From positions 356,064-420,063 of the forward strand of contig NW_025947730.1 in the NCBI RefSeq assembly GCF_000764305.2: DNA of 64,000 nucleotides, written 5' to 3'. The notes beneath the pieces are model-generated. The model was not told the origin of the DNA and searched no databases. It saw nothing but the letters and a program-made list of their open reading frames with translations. This document shows, one piece after another, positions 24,501 through 38,099 of this stretch (its first letter is position 1; the number at the start of each line of letters is the position of its first letter). The stretch is from Hyalella azteca. Taxonomy: Eukaryota > Arthropoda > Malacostraca > Amphipoda > Hyalellidae. Position numbers and translations under genes: made by a program.

Positions 24501-27500
24501 GTCTCGTAGGGCTCACAGGACTCCAAGTTGGATTATTTTCTGGACTGAAGGTCAAAGACGAGTGGCGATCGTTAGTCCAGAAACCATCAAGCCCGTCACT
24601 GGGTATGGGCTCAGATGCTTCAGGATCATAACTTCGGTAGGGATTCTCCGGAGTTTGCATTTTATACCAAGTGACGCTGGGTGGAGGATGGGCATCGCTG
24701 TCGCAACACAGCACGGTCGAGACGTCCTTGCCGCTATACACTTTCCGCACTGGAACTTTTACTGAAGGTGCGACTGCACAATTTAAATATAATGAATATA
24801 GTCCCCTTATGAGAACATTGATATTGAGTAGCGAATAAACGTTATCATAGCCTGATGGTAAACTTATCATCTTGTCTCAAGTTGTTTTAATCTGCATTTT
24901 TGCCAGCAACTCGATCACACATCTAAAAACCTTCACTCACACATGACTCTCATTGTGATGTTTAGAGTCTCGACCTGGCCGATACCGTTGTATGCACTGC
25001 AAGAATAAATGCCTGAATCTGAGCGCCGAACGTTGGCAAACGTCAGATTCTCTCTGACACCTAGAGGCTGTGGAGGTAATCTGGAGGTCTTGAAGTTGCT
25101 GTCGGTGCATCCACAGTTTTCTTCCGCAGATGTCGAAAATGCCTGTAGGATTCTCTGAAATTTAATTTCTCCATTTATGATGGCGGGATTGCATGTTAAT
25201 TTGTTGTGCGTTCGAAAAACCTAAAGAGGGCCGACGCATATCAAACGTCAATCAACCGAGCACACTTGACGGAATAACATCATGTCGATAATTTTTTACT
25301 TACTTTTGTTCATGTTAGAGGCGTCACTAGTTTTTCAGGAGAGAAAGGAAGGGGTCCCGAGGTCCCAATACAGCACTATTGAATGATATATAATAAATGA
25401 CTACCTACAAAACAAGTTGTAGATATTTTCACGCCTCATTGATTGAAGTATAAAGTACTTCACCTCGGGAAGAACAATGAACAGCAAGAATACAGTATGA
25501 GAATTAAGACATGGTTGCAACGAGAGAGTAATGATTGAAAGTCTAGTGTGGAAAAAGGTCTCGGACTCTATGTTGACAAGGAGCTAAAATTTTCTAAGCA
25601 TGTTGAAACGCAAGCTAACACATCCAACAAACTTCTTGGATTAATCAGACGCTCATACGAGTTCCTAGATGCAGAAGCGATGAAGCAGTTGTTTGTTGCT
25701 GTCGTGCGCCCGAATCTAGAGTTTGGAAACATTGTGTGGTCACCGAGATTTGAAAAGGACAAAAATTTAATAGAGAATGTTCAAAGACGCGCAACAAGGA
25801 CAATTCCAGGCTGGAAGGGCAAGTCCTATGAAGAAAGATTAAAGATTATGAAGCTTCCAAGCCTCAGTTATCGACGTCTGCGAAAGGAAGGAGTGTGAAA
25901 GGAAAGGTTAGTCGACAGCGAGTCTAATTTAGCCCAACATTACTGAAGAAGAACGAATTAAAAATTAAAATCTTCCACGATACAGTAAATCACAATTGGC
26001 TAACGTAACGTTTGAAAATTACGTAGCTAGCGTATTCACTCTAATTACAAAGCTTACGTATTTCGTCCATTGAACTAGTGGTCTTGGTATTCCCGATACC
26101 GCGCAGCTCAGCTCAACGGAGGTGCCTTCAAATGGCGAGTAGTCCGTGTGCACGTTACCTCTGCCAGTCGCCTCTGCAGAACAGAGAAGCGCTAGATAAA
26201 TACCACTTGATTTGAAACTTGCAATTCATTTATGTCGAATATAGCACGGAACTAAGCAGGCTTTTTCATCGTTACCGGAAATAAGGGAGTGGGTATGAGG
26301 ATGTAACGAACCCGACCAACACATTTCAAAATGATGATTTTGGATTGTGAACTTGCGATTCTTCGATGTGTGCCAAAAAAAGAAGAGCCTTAGTCATTCA
26401 TTTCCAATTTTCGAAGATTTTTAACAGGGTTTTACCTCTAAAATGGTTAAAAATATTCCCAGAAATTACCGTATTCTTTAGTGGTGCGAATGACGGTGAG
26501 ATTGTGCGAGAGCTGAAGAATTTCCCCATAATTTTGCGCGGTACTCGAGGCGTTGATGTCGTGGTAGCCTTGCGGCATCGTCTGCCCGACGCTGCAGGTG
26601 TAGATGCCGGAGTCTGCAGCCACGACGCGATGAAGAACCAACTCCGAGACGCTGGGTACTAGTCTGAAAATACCAAAAAACTGTGCACACGAAAAATGTT
26701 GTTCGATCCATTGAAAAAAACTAATAAGAAAATTGTCAATAAAACGAATTCTCTGGTCTTCAATGAAACCTGCTTCAAGGTCTAAAAAATATCTATAGTT
26801 GCAAACTTATTTAATAGGTGCATTTGGGTATTTGTTTGAAGCAATTTTTGCAGATGAGATCAGATTACTTATGCAGATGAGATCAGATTAACTAAACCTG
26901 CAGTCAATGAACTTTTTTTGTACAATCTTTTTCTTGTAATACAGGAAAAAGTATTTACCAATATTCTGAATTTTTGAAATGGTTCAGCTAGGCAACGTTA
27001 GGAGTAGGTAGTTTAAAATATTTGTTAATTTGTACAGAATTATTCTGGCAGCCAGTGTCATCAGAGGGTATAAATGAAAGTTTCTACTGTGATACTTTTA
27101 AATTTATTGACTTTACGCAATAAAAGTAATAATAAATTGAACGAGTAAAGCAATAGTTTATTTAAGATGTTAAATAACATCTGCGGTCGTTTTTGGGTTA
27201 GAAACCGGTAATAAAAGTCCAGCAGTTCGACTAACCCAAAACATGAAAACTCGTAGTTAAAAGGGAAATAATTTCAACCAAGAACAGACTAGACGAAGCT
27301 ATGCAGGAGCATATGTTCAGTCTGCTATCGGGCTCGCCAAGCTCCCGCGTATCCAAGTTAGCCGCGTTGCTACGCCGCCATCTTTGTATCACACTGGCGC
27401 CTCAGCTTACTCTCTCGTTCCTACACAATTGGACGTTTTGGTAGCAATGGAGAAAGAAAGAACAGAGCAGAAAGGATTAGGCTGTTGTCAAAAACTTCTT

Positions 27501-30500
27501 CCTTCATGAGAGACCGATATTTAAGAAAATTGTTCGACACTAACGAAGTTGATGCCAACGAAGTGCCGGCAAAGCCGTGATGTGCAGATTTTGTAAGCCT
27601 GCCTCCCGTTTAACACGGTGATTTACTAAACTATTTGGTGTTTGGTGGTCAGCCAATACACCTTGCAAGAATTCAAGGCATACAAGACGCTTGAAGCTTA
27701 CAAACAATTTGTGGATGGGTACAGGCGATGGAGAAACGAAACTTCAACGAATCAAGAAATGCGATGTACTTGGTAGAGTTAGTTTGGTAGTACAACTGGA
27801 CGAAGATAATGATGCTGATGAATGGAACCTTCTAAGAATGAAAAATGAAATTCATTTTCACCTTTTTGAAGAGGAAAAGGATAGAGTTTTATCAATGCTT
27901 ACCAGGTAACCAGGTTTCGGACGCCTCATAGTAATACCGATCCCGATATTGGACGCGCTCATGTGACACCTCAGACCACAGAACTGACCAACAACACACC
28001 AATTCACCAGAAACCTCGACGTTTTGCAAGACCAATTTATTTTTAAATTGAAAGGCAATGTAAATAACTCGAAACATTTGATGTTATAGAACAAAGCGAA
28101 TCATTTTGATCAACTGCAACAACACTATCATCGCTGCAGGATAATGGATCATGACAATGTTATCTGATCTGTAAATATTATTACGTTTTATTCTTACTTA
28201 TGTAGCTTATCTAAAGGCAAGTAACAGATTTTGCCCCTGGAAAATGTATAGTAACGTACGTAATAAATATTCACGGCTGGTAAACTGATATGCGATACGT
28301 ATATCAGTACGAGCCATAAACTGATACGATATACACGGCATTCACGGCTACTAAACTGAATAAAGGCATTCCATTGTATAGTTTTCTGTTTAAATGGCCG
28401 TGAGAACGACTGGTAAATCCTACAACGGTGCAGATAGCGTCCCATCTTCAAGCAAAAACTTGAAAAGAGACGATCGCAGTAGATTCAACACGTAGGCGAA
28501 AGCTAGACCCTGCTAGACTTGACTTCATTAGAAGTCAAGTTTCAGCCGTGGTCGAGAGCGGACGCTCGTGTTTTGCGGTCCCAGATTTTCAACTTTTAAC
28601 TTTAACTGTGCCGTTTTCATCAGTTATGGAAAGATCGGGTTCCAAAGGCCGGATCCCTTGTGAATCAAGTCACAAAAAGTTCAAGAATCGGCAACAGGCC
28701 ATGGGCCTATTTCTTCAACGCCGACACTTCTATTCTATTCTATTCTATTCTACAAATATGGCGGCCAATCTCACAATGCATCTGGCGATTCGGTGCCGTG
28801 ACATCATCCTTTCGAGCCGTCAGTTATGGAAAGATCGGGTTCTATAGGCATCCCTTGTGAATCAAGTCACGAAAAGTACAAGAATCGGCAACAGGCCATG
28901 GGCCTATTTCTTCAGTGCTGACGCTTCTATTCTATTACAATTCATACGAAACCACTGGATTAAGATATTGAAACAAGCCAAGGAAGGGACAAGAGAGCCG
29001 TTGCATGGTCCAACCTGGAAAAAAATGCCGGTGGCTAAGTCTGCGCGTCTAAAGCATGACATCATCGATTGTCTCCTATGTTCTGTAGCAGCGCGACAAA
29101 AAGGGTGCTGTTGTTATTTTTCGTGACCTTTTTTTCGAAAACGTTTGATGTTCACTGTCGTTATGTAATCTACAAAGGAGTGTTGATCTCAATTTTTATT
29201 ATTGTTTACAAAATTGTTTGAATGAACTAATGATAGGCATGTTATTTTCTCATCTGAAACCACATTCTTGACTTTCATCGAGGCTGTTAATAATTGAAGT
29301 TACATTATTCTTCAACTTTTTCTTCAGTTGTGATGCTGGAGTTGCAACTTTACAAGCTCGAGAATCGAAGCGGAATAATTTATCACACACATGAAAAATG
29401 TTTACCGCTACATTTCTTAGAATAGAAAGATTGAGTATTATAGTTTATTTGGATGAGCTACAACTGAACTACCTTGGATCATCTGTGATTTTAGTAAGCG
29501 CCCCCCTCATCATCCCTGATATTAAGTGGTCCTCTTTATGCCAGGCGACGGCGTGATCTCCTGTAAAAATAAATTCCATGTCAATCGCTGCGGCTGTTGA
29601 CCTTCGCATTCCGTCAATCACATGAGCACTGCACAATAGCAAACGGATGTACGTTTTACCGATATTCATCTATGATACTATCGTTGATATTGATCAACTA
29701 TTGATAAATGATAAATTGGACGAATGCTTATTCAATATTGTGATTTTTTTTGTATGTTAACTTTATTTCATCAACTTATTAATGACTATATTAGAAAGTT
29801 TTTGTAACGATCGATATCTGAAAACAATTTATTTACTGTAACAGAAACGAGAAATGACAAAATTAATGTAATACGCTCAAAGCTTTTTCCACAGTAATTT
29901 GGTATTATTTTGCCAAGTCATCCGGTAAATAATATAATCCATACGGACAAATCATGAAATATCCTACATAATTAGTGATTAAATTAAGTACATATTATTT
30001 AAGCGCGACTGAAAATTTGAATCGTGTACGCGTTTCACATAACTCACCGAGGTCTTCGAGTGCGCAGTGCAATGTTACGTTGTCGCCTTCCTGCACCAGC
30101 AGCGTCTGAGGAAGAGACTCTATCTTGGGGGAAGCTTGTGTGAGAGCTTCCATGCTGGACAGCATCGCTGCAAAACGGTGCTGATTTATATTATTTGTAT
30201 TGTAATTATTTCTTGCATGAATATTCCTGAATGTATTAAGTGATATTAAAAGAGATTTAGTAACTCAAGTGGAACATGTTCAAACATTGAGAAAATGTTA
30301 TAGATAATTTCACGAAACTTATTTATTCATGAACAAGGTTGCACTGTTAACGTTATGTAAATGAAAGTGATAATGCATATTGGTCGACTGAAATCAAATT
30401 TTTTCGTTTAATTACGAAAGTATTGAAAAGTATTTTAAGAACGAGTCTACGTTGCCAAAATAAACAGTGTTACAGTCCTCATGACTACAATATAATGATA

Positions 30501-33500
30501 AGCCCATAGAAACACGCCGAATAAAATTGAATTTTTTTATTCAGCATCAAATAATAAAGGGCCTTTTTACCGTAGCCAACGATTATTCTACAGCTCCTAC
30601 CACAAACCAATAGACCATTTAAAAACGTTTATAATTAAGTGGTAAAATTTAAAATTTTAATTGAGTCATCCATGCGTAAAGTAAGCAAACTTTTAGTTTC
30701 ATTTTCATTGTTCAGTAATTTCCAGTTTGAATATAGAATAAACTTTAAAACAAAAATTGTTTATCTGATGTTACTGTCGGTACAATGGAAAATAGAAAAT
30801 AGTCGCGTAACTCTCACACAGGAAAAATAATGGGCGAGGAACCTATAAGTGTAGGTGCACCACTGAGTGAGAAAGTCTATTTTTAGGAGAGAAACTCCCT
30901 CTTTAAGAATATTGTTATGTTTAGTTCCATTAGAGCAGTTTCAAGAATAAAAAATCCGGCACAGTGAAATTGCAGTCAAAACTTCAGTGTTGCATCTTTC
31001 GTTTCTTTGTATAAAGCTGAGCATTGTTCGTTACTGAATCGTTTAGCATTTACAATGGTAAATACCAAACATCGATCTCCTACAAAGAGTGCTACAAATA
31101 GAGTTATAAAAATAATACAGTCTTTTTAGATAAAGTCTCGCATTTCTTTTCTGTTCCGCATTATTGATCAACATGATAGCGCAACTGTAATAACGTGACT
31201 TATTTCTTTGAGACTTATTCTATTTCAAGATCCGATCGCAGGCTCCTAATATATAGGATCATTCATCCATGGCGTCTCATTCTAATTCCATTTTTCTAAA
31301 AAAACACCTTACTTATTTTTGGCCGAAACCTCTTTAAAATTTTTTTTCAATAGCAAGTTAAAATGTATAATTTAGAATCACTTCACGATATCATCTTTGG
31401 ATGCACTATAATATTCATTTCAAATATATTAACGGATAGTAAACAGACTTAATTTGGACAAACATCCTCCTCTAGCTGAGGCTTGCATGGCTTTGTTATA
31501 ATCAACATAGACTTAAAGCACCATACGGCGCACTGAACTAGTGCCAAGTATTCATATGTAGGAAGAAGGTGTCAGGCTTCACAAAGCGCTAAAATGAGAT
31601 CTTCTCTAAAGCTCGAGTCTCGGATCTACATGAACATTTAGACTTCTTGGGCGATACTCTTAAAGAGGGCAATTAGAAGAGATTAGACGTGCAAGTCGCT
31701 TCAGTTTCATCCTAAACTGTTGCACTCAATAAGCGATATTACGTATTATTTTTTGCAAATTTCAGTATTATAATTTGCAAATTTTATTATCAGCGCTGCA
31801 TTATTCTACGTTGTAAAATTAGGGCTCATGTAGTCTCAAAGAGAATAATTTCTTTTCGTTCAAATTTAACAGAAAATGATGAATTGTGGCCCATTTAAAT
31901 CTATAGAAGTTTTCCATTTAATTGCATGCCGTAGAGAATGGCATAGAACACGGAATATAATTCAAATATTTGTAGAGTGTATTTTTATTGTGAATCACCG
32001 TTGTCTTCTTGAGCCTCAAAATTGAAATAATAAAAATTAATGTATTGCTTACTTTAAAAAAACTTTGGCCCAGTAAAACGATTACGGTGAAAGAGTTATG
32101 CTTCATTTAACAATAAACTTTACCTAAAACACGGGTTCTCTTGGCAGGTTTCTATCTTAAAGACGTAACGAATTTCAAAATTCTGGAAACTTGCAAAATA
32201 TAACAGAAATCTCCCGCAATTATACAAAGGAAAGCAGGCATCAATGCTTCAAGAATTTCCTTGGACACGTGGAAAAATTTCTCATCAATAATTTTTGAAG
32301 TTGGTGCAACGACTTATCTGGATTCTAACTTAAAGCACTACAATAAATAAATCTTAATTTTACAAATAAGGACAACCAATCGCATTGTCCGCTCTAGTTG
32401 ATCCGGAAGATATTGCTGCACCTAGCTGAGCAAACCTTGTTTACATCTCAACGAGGGTGCCTTCCATATCCACGCAACATCGGCCTCAGAAGTTATGGTA
32501 AAAGAGCTATCATACGGCAAGAAATTTAACTGCTCAGATACTCAATTTAAACTGAATATTAATTTCCCTTTAGCAGATTTTAATTCTTATGAAGCCATTA
32601 ACTAGGAGAATGCGTTTATTTTAAAATTTACGAACAATAAGGGCTCGATTTTATAAATTTAATTAAAAATTTTTGCTTATCAGAAAAAGCGCCTGTACTT
32701 AGCATTATGGCACCTGATTAAATATTTATATATAATGCAGGCACAACTTCAGATGAATGTCGAAGCTAATATAACAACAAACAATGCTAGCGACCTTAAT
32801 TCTTTAAGGTCATCCTTTAGTTACCTTAAATGATAGTTTTCCTTAATTTTTGTGTCTTCGTTAAATTTCTTCTGTGTTTTACAATGAGTATATTTTACAT
32901 GCTGAGCGACGCTGCAATACTACTACAACGTTAATATTTCGTGAACTTTGTCCGGAAATGGACATCTGAGCTAAAATAGCAGCCAAACAATATACACGTG
33001 TACGATAACGCAGGTCGGAGCTGCGTGATAGCAGGTTAGCATATGCTGTTTATTTACATAAATCGCCAGAAGGTTCTTCAAAAGAGGTCTATAAATAGTG
33101 AAGAGTGATGGACCGCCTCCACTATATCCCTATTAAAAATTTGGAGCATTAAAAGGAGGTCGAACAATTGAATATCATCGAGTGCCAAAACTACAATAAT
33201 TAACAATCTACATAATTCAACAGTAGAAATGGCATGGCTTTCTGATAGAATTTGAACCAACTCTCTCCTAAGAAATTATGATGATTTATGCTTGTGGGCA
33301 TAGTATGAACTCGGTCCTTCACATTGACAGGTGCGTAAAAAGGTGCATAATATTTTTTCAAATTTTCTTGTTGCACACAAACGGCCGATTCCTTGTATTC
33401 ATTATAATTAACGCAGTGGTCTCTCTTGACACCTTGATGGCCTCGTCTACATATATAATATAGTTAAACAAGCATACATCACGGAGATAAGGGACGACTG

Positions 33501-36500
33501 TACCCGTACGTATGTTACAGTCGCAAGCAATTGTCGGCTTAAGGAGAATTTCTAGGAATTTAAACGTTTTAGATCGTGAGCTATTTACTACTATTTACTC
33601 TGAACAAGGGGAAGAGATGCTTGGCTTGTTTAGCTATGGAGGAGGCGGGAGATAAACGCTCAAAATGACCTCATGAGCTTTATTTATAGGATTAAACTTA
33701 TTATCAAAGGAAGACTACATCTTTTGTGATATTCCCGCACGTGCCCTGTTTAAAAATTTTGAAAAAATACCATAAAAATCCGGCTTCGTTTCTAAAGAAA
33801 TTTATGATTAGCTATGGCGTGCGTTTTGTTCATGCTCTTCTTTTAAACACGAATTTTCAGTGAAATGAGTTGTATGCAGTATCTTAAAAGTCATTTCTCG
33901 TACCTTCTTGAAATTAATGAACACTCAAAACCGATAATTCATAATATTTGTTCGTTTGAAGTACGTATCATAGATCCAATTGATCTTTCGCTGCTCTTCT
34001 GAAGAGGATGTCTCGTTTCCAATTGCTAGTTGCTCATCATAAAAAAAAACTCTCAAGTAATGCCAGGTAAACCTGCTTGGCACGATTATATTATGAAATA
34101 TATCTGTCATACCAAACAGCCAATGCTCAGAGCAGTGTGCCGTGTTTATTTCCTAAGTCAGGTTGTTGAGTTAAATGAAGTCAATCTATCCACATTAGGT
34201 GGCTCACTGCGTGCGTGCTGCATAGGCAGGATGCCTGAGGATATATAGTAAGAATGGGTTTAGCGTCGCTCATGCTATAAGATACAAAAGTGTGTCCTCA
34301 CGAATCGTGAGGTTGCGTGCACCGTTGGATAGTGTTCAATCACTCACAAGTTAAGGTCTGATGGATATGCTATGTCTTCTGGAAGTTATACTTAAAAATA
34401 GAGTAGGTGTCTATCACGATGTCACTTTTATCTGACATAAAGAATGCTTATCTAGTCAATTGCTAATGCCTTTCAACACACCTTCGTTTTTTCCCCAGTG
34501 CGATCAAAATTAAGTTTTAACATTATTTCCTGAGAAAATTGTTTCTTGCTCGAATGTTACAATTTATATACGATTACGATGCCTCTGATTCCCAAAATCT
34601 AACGCACTCAAGCTTGGATTGCTGTGTGTTGAGGCTAATTTAATCGAATTTCACCTTAATGTGCACATTAATATTTCTTGTATTATACTACATAAAAATA
34701 TGTGCACCATATAATAGCAAACACCATCAACCAAAGCACAGTACCTGGAAAAAGTCTCCTATGGAATGAAAAAATGTCCTTTAACTGTGGTCCCAAAAGT
34801 AAAAATTGTGGGGTACTTGAATACCGTAACAAAAAAATATCCGACGAAGTGTGACTTACTCATAACGCAGCGAGCACATATTCTCTGACGTCTAATTGAC
34901 TATGAAAGCCAAGCAAATTATAGCTGAATTGAGGCTCTTTGGAGTGAGTTCTTAAGGAATTGGGGTGCCTTATGTATAAGAGGTTGGGGCGTCAGCTTCT
35001 GTGTTGGTGTGTTGCCTTCTCACGTTCTAACTCGGAGCAACCAAGAGGCTTGAGATCAATGTCGGAGACGCTTAGTACGACTTATGACTTTAAATCTGCG
35101 GCGCCATTCACAGCATTGGTTTTATTAAGCTAGACCTTGAAGATTCTTGCTTTTCAACTTTTGAGTTTCTTTGAAGTGTTTTCCTTGAAATCTAAAGGTT
35201 TTTGATGAGAAGTGACTAGTGTGGTCTACATAATACTTTATGGTATAGTGCACCATACCATATGGTACCATAACGTATGGTTATGGTACACCATAACGAA
35301 AATTTGTGGTTGCATGAAAGGAAATGTTTGAGAAGCTCGTTCAGCATCGGATTGAAAGACATTTTTCAACAAGCAGCCATTTGACGAATGTCTTTCCAAT
35401 AAATATTATATAAATAAAATGTTTCTCTTTGATCAGTTTCTTCGCTGCTAAATGTTGCTTCTGCAACAATAAATAAATAAAATAAATAAAATCAATAAAA
35501 TTCATGACGATTGACTACTGATTAGCAGCTACTTCTTGAACCTATAATTATTTCAATCTATGAATAGAATTTTATAATTCACAGGGAAAAATTTCATGCA
35601 TATGCTACGATAGACAAAATCAGTTCTAAAGGCCAAAACAACGAACCACTTGACACAGAAGTCATGGCGACTTCAACGTTAATGATAGTGTTCATAAATT
35701 TATTAATTACATTAATTTGACTGGACCAAATTTCAGAGACTAAAGTTAATAATAAAACTTAGACAAAATAAATGAAGCATAAGTATAATATCAGCGTTGA
35801 AGTTGAATGATGACATCAAACAAGAACTTCTCAATGAAAAGTTTCCTGTTTGATCTAGCGCACACCCGTTATACCACCATAGCTAACTCCTTCAATATTA
35901 GTTCAAATAATAGTGTTTGCCGCCGGCCCGTTTACACATTGTTTAGTTGACTGTACGTTTTCCTTAATCTCATGACAACTTATGAGACCCTCATTGAAAA
36001 TTTAGAATTTTTTACTAAATTTTTCAATTTTATTTTCATATTAGAGCTCTCCTCAAACGCATTAAACTCTGCACCAATTTGTGTCGTCTATGATTCCTAT
36101 TGAACCCGAGATACTCACAACATATCAGCGCAAATAAAAAAATATGTGTCAATAACATTTATTGAAATTGTCGATACTTATACAGTGATTTAAGGCCAAG
36201 AGTTAGCGAACTTTTTCACCTGTCGACCCCTGCAATAAATTATTTATCGTTTGTAATATCTTGGTTTTAGACCAAGGGTTGGTGAACTTTTTCACCCGTC
36301 GACCCCTGCAATAAATTATTGATCATTCGTTATATTGTGGTTTAAGACTAGAAGTTTGTGAACTTTTTCACACGTCGACCCCTGCAATAAATTATTTATC
36401 TTTCGTAATACCGTTTTTAAGACTAGAAGTTGGTGAACTTTTTTACACGTCGACCCCTCCATAAAATGAATATATTTTTACCACCTCTCCATGCAGACAC

Positions 36501-37023
36501 ACACATAAGAAGGCTGAAAAATAATCCATGATAAATAATTTTCGGAGATTTAAATAAAAATAAATATTATAAATTATACGAAATTTACGTTGTACCCCTT
36601 TCAATATTTGAAGATTGAAAGTCAGTCTTCTCTACTGAGATAAAGAAGTAGTCTTCACTGAAATGAAGCAAAAAGACAATAATAGAATAGGTTCTAGTAG
36701 AGGATTTTTTGTTTATAAATATATCAAAACTTATCATGCAAAAATTGCTATGAACTATATTCTTGTAGACAAATTATTTACAATTTTTCTATTATTTTTT
36801 TGCCCACCTATGAAGGTGGGCAACTCCATATTATCGATCCCTCTTAAGGGTAGTTTACCATTTTATTAATAAAATACATAATATTATATGTTATTTATTT
36901 TTATAAATCATAAAACAGCTAGAGCCTGTTCAAGCAATCAATTTTAATTCCATTCTACTTATAGAAGACCCGTAATTAGACTCACTTACCGACTACAAAT
37001 AATATGAAGAATTTACGAATCAT
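21519..37023 (-). CDS. Klingon/Wrapper-like adhesion protein: signal peptide, three Ig, FN3, GPI signal
   Basis: Coding exons in transcript order: 37023-36990, 30167-30048, 29560-29473, 26663-26470, 26173-26058, 25154-24941, 24773-24458, 24253-24028, 23705-23619, 23318-23163, 22808-22671, 22520-22449, 21625-21519. About 620 residues. The first exon gives MIRKFFILFVV, joining AMLSSMEALTQA as a signal peptide. Ig1 spans VTLHC to DSGIYTC, Ig2 VELSC to DSGIYSC, Ig3 VSTVLCC to ADLGTYRC; FN3 follows with LAWQV, LRYEVSV and GSLYRVNIRAYNSYG. The end is a Ser/Thr/Pro-rich stalk, then GALLTAIALSAFFSLSAS and Arg-stop, fitting a GPI attachment signal. Three Ig plus one FN3 with a GPI tail is the layout of Drosophila Klingon and Wrapper, neural and glial surface proteins. 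One junction, 23619 to 23318, is out of phase by one base; all others agree. Confidence 0.72.
21826..22104 (+). mobile_element. LINE 3' fragment with (ATACT)n tail
   Basis: Reads VQRRATRIIPGLKGKSYEER then KIMKLPSLRYRRLRGDLIEV and ends with a TRTNTRGHSYKL motif, the end of the reverse-transcriptase ORF of Jockey/CR1-like non-LTR elements. A short 3' end and a run of ATACT pentamers (22080-22104) follow, as expected for a 5'-truncated LINE. It sits in an intron of the minus-strand Ig gene, opposite in orientation. Same family as 25548-25898. Confidence 0.8.
25548..25898 (+). pseudogene. LINE reverse-transcriptase fragment
   Basis: An open frame of about 116 codons with GLYVDKELKFSKHVETQANT, then LLGLIRRSYEFLDAEAMKQL, VRPNLEFGNIVWSPRFEKD and VQRRATRTIPGWKGKSYEER. 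This is the C-terminal part of a non-LTR reverse transcriptase. The catalytic YxDD region is absent and the frame stops after YRRLRKEGV, where the 21826 copy continues. A dead fragment in an intron of the Ig gene. Confidence 0.85.
28622..28960 (+). repeat. Tandemly repeated LINE-like 3' end with TATTC run
   Basis: A block starting GTTATGGAAAGATCGGGTTC and including AATCGGCAACAGGCCATGGG occurs at 28622-28720 and again at 28822-28930. The first copy is followed by a (TATTC)n run at 28725-28750, a shorter one follows the second. Terminal pentamer runs resemble non-LTR 3' ends, but no RT motif is present, so the assignment is tentative. It lies in the intron between 29473 and 26663. Confidence 0.45.
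35235..35306. repeat. Cluster of ATGGT/ACCAT palindromes
   Basis: TATGGTA and TACCATA alternate eight or so times in 70 bases, for example ACCATACCATATGGTACCAT and GTTATGGTACACCATAAC. Several overlapping hairpins are possible. No protein coding. Confidence 0.6.
36188..36462. repeat. 76-bp minisatellite, four units
   Basis: The core GAACTTTTTCAC..GTCGACCCCTGCAATAAATT recurs with starts at 36208, 36284, 36360 and 36435. Units differ by a few substitutions. Confidence 0.9.
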
Positions 37024-37831
37024 GATGCGTGGAACTCACTTCGTAACTCAGTTTTCCTCAATAAAATTAATGTATTGATGAGACCATTTCAGTCATTAAT
37101 TGCTTAGCATTTAATCTCATGTGGGACCTACAAATAAAATAAAAATACTGAATGAAAATATATTGAGGCCTACATAGCTGAATGAGTTAAATGATAGCTG
37201 CTAAACAGACCACAAAATTCAGCTGTTTCAAAGTGCTTCGTGTTTCAAAATTTCCAGTGTAATTTAGAAAAATCCAGTTAATACACGCACACACACAAAA
37301 TAAATTTAACACTTTATTTTCAGTCATTCCACTGAACCACTGAACCAGTTTTCATCCAAAGTCAGTGCTGAATAAAAATATTAGATTAGGAAGGAAGTTA
37401 TACAAGAAAAATTGCTGAATGTTTATAAAATCAGTGAATCGTCAAATAAAGCTCACAAACGTTTGAATAATATGTTTTCTTGCAAAAAAAATACAATCCG
37501 TTCCGGTACTGACTTTCGTTAATACTTTTATTTATATTCTACAAACTTCAATACTTGAATATTAGGTTCAAATTTTTTCAAATCACTCGCGCGTCCCATA
37601 CATTTGCGGCAAACCATCATACTACCGCGTGCGACTATTGCTACACATTAACTGCAAATAATAACTAATTTGCATATTATCATTCAAAGTGACGATTATT
37701 AACTAAACTATCAATATTACATTATCCTGTAATTAAATCTGATAATAACTCGTAATCACGAATGAATATAAACAATTGAACGGGTTTCTCACAGCGAGAC
37801 GAGTGAAGTTATTGAAGCCAGCAAGACCTAC

Positions 37832-37928
37832 CCTACTGGCAGCGCGTCTAGAATTGTACTGACACTAGTGCTGTGCACTGAGAGGAGGGACCCATGGCTT
37901 TACTGCCGGGCGCTGACGCTTTTATATA
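37832..37928 (-). promoter_or_regulatory. TATA promoter and non-coding first exon of the Ig gene
   Basis: On the minus strand TATATAAA lies at 37928-37921. A CAGT initiator-like motif follows about 24 bases downstream (37905-37902). A non-coding exon runs to a GTAGGT donor whose G is 37831; its only ATG frame is short and stops. The next exon would be the one holding the start codon at 37023, with a candidate acceptor a little upstream of it (TTTTATTGAG). Distances are right for a focused arthropod promoter. Confidence 0.55.
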
Positions 37929-38099
37929 CCAAGCCGCTGCCCCTACACAGCTTGTTTGGCGCCGAAATTCTTAAATAAATAAACAAGCTTTCCAATACCA
38001 CATCGACAATTTTGCTAGACTTGTTGTAACTATGTGAGCTTACTTCTAATAAAAATATACATTTAAAAATTACTTTTTAAAGACAACACTTCCAAAGAA

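Larger units (their letters stand above)
30168..36989 (-). other. Large first coding intron of the Ig gene
   Basis: 6.8 kb between the signal-peptide exon and the first Ig exon, with no further exon seen on either strand. It contains the 76-bp minisatellite (36188-36462) and a palindrome cluster near 35235-35305. Long 5' introns often carry enhancers in neural adhesion genes; nothing in the sequence proves that here. Confidence 0.5.

Noticed and set aside
27691..27909. 72-codon frame in an intron of the Ig gene
   Set aside because: No recognisable domain, no splice signals and opposite strand to the gene; too short to claim.
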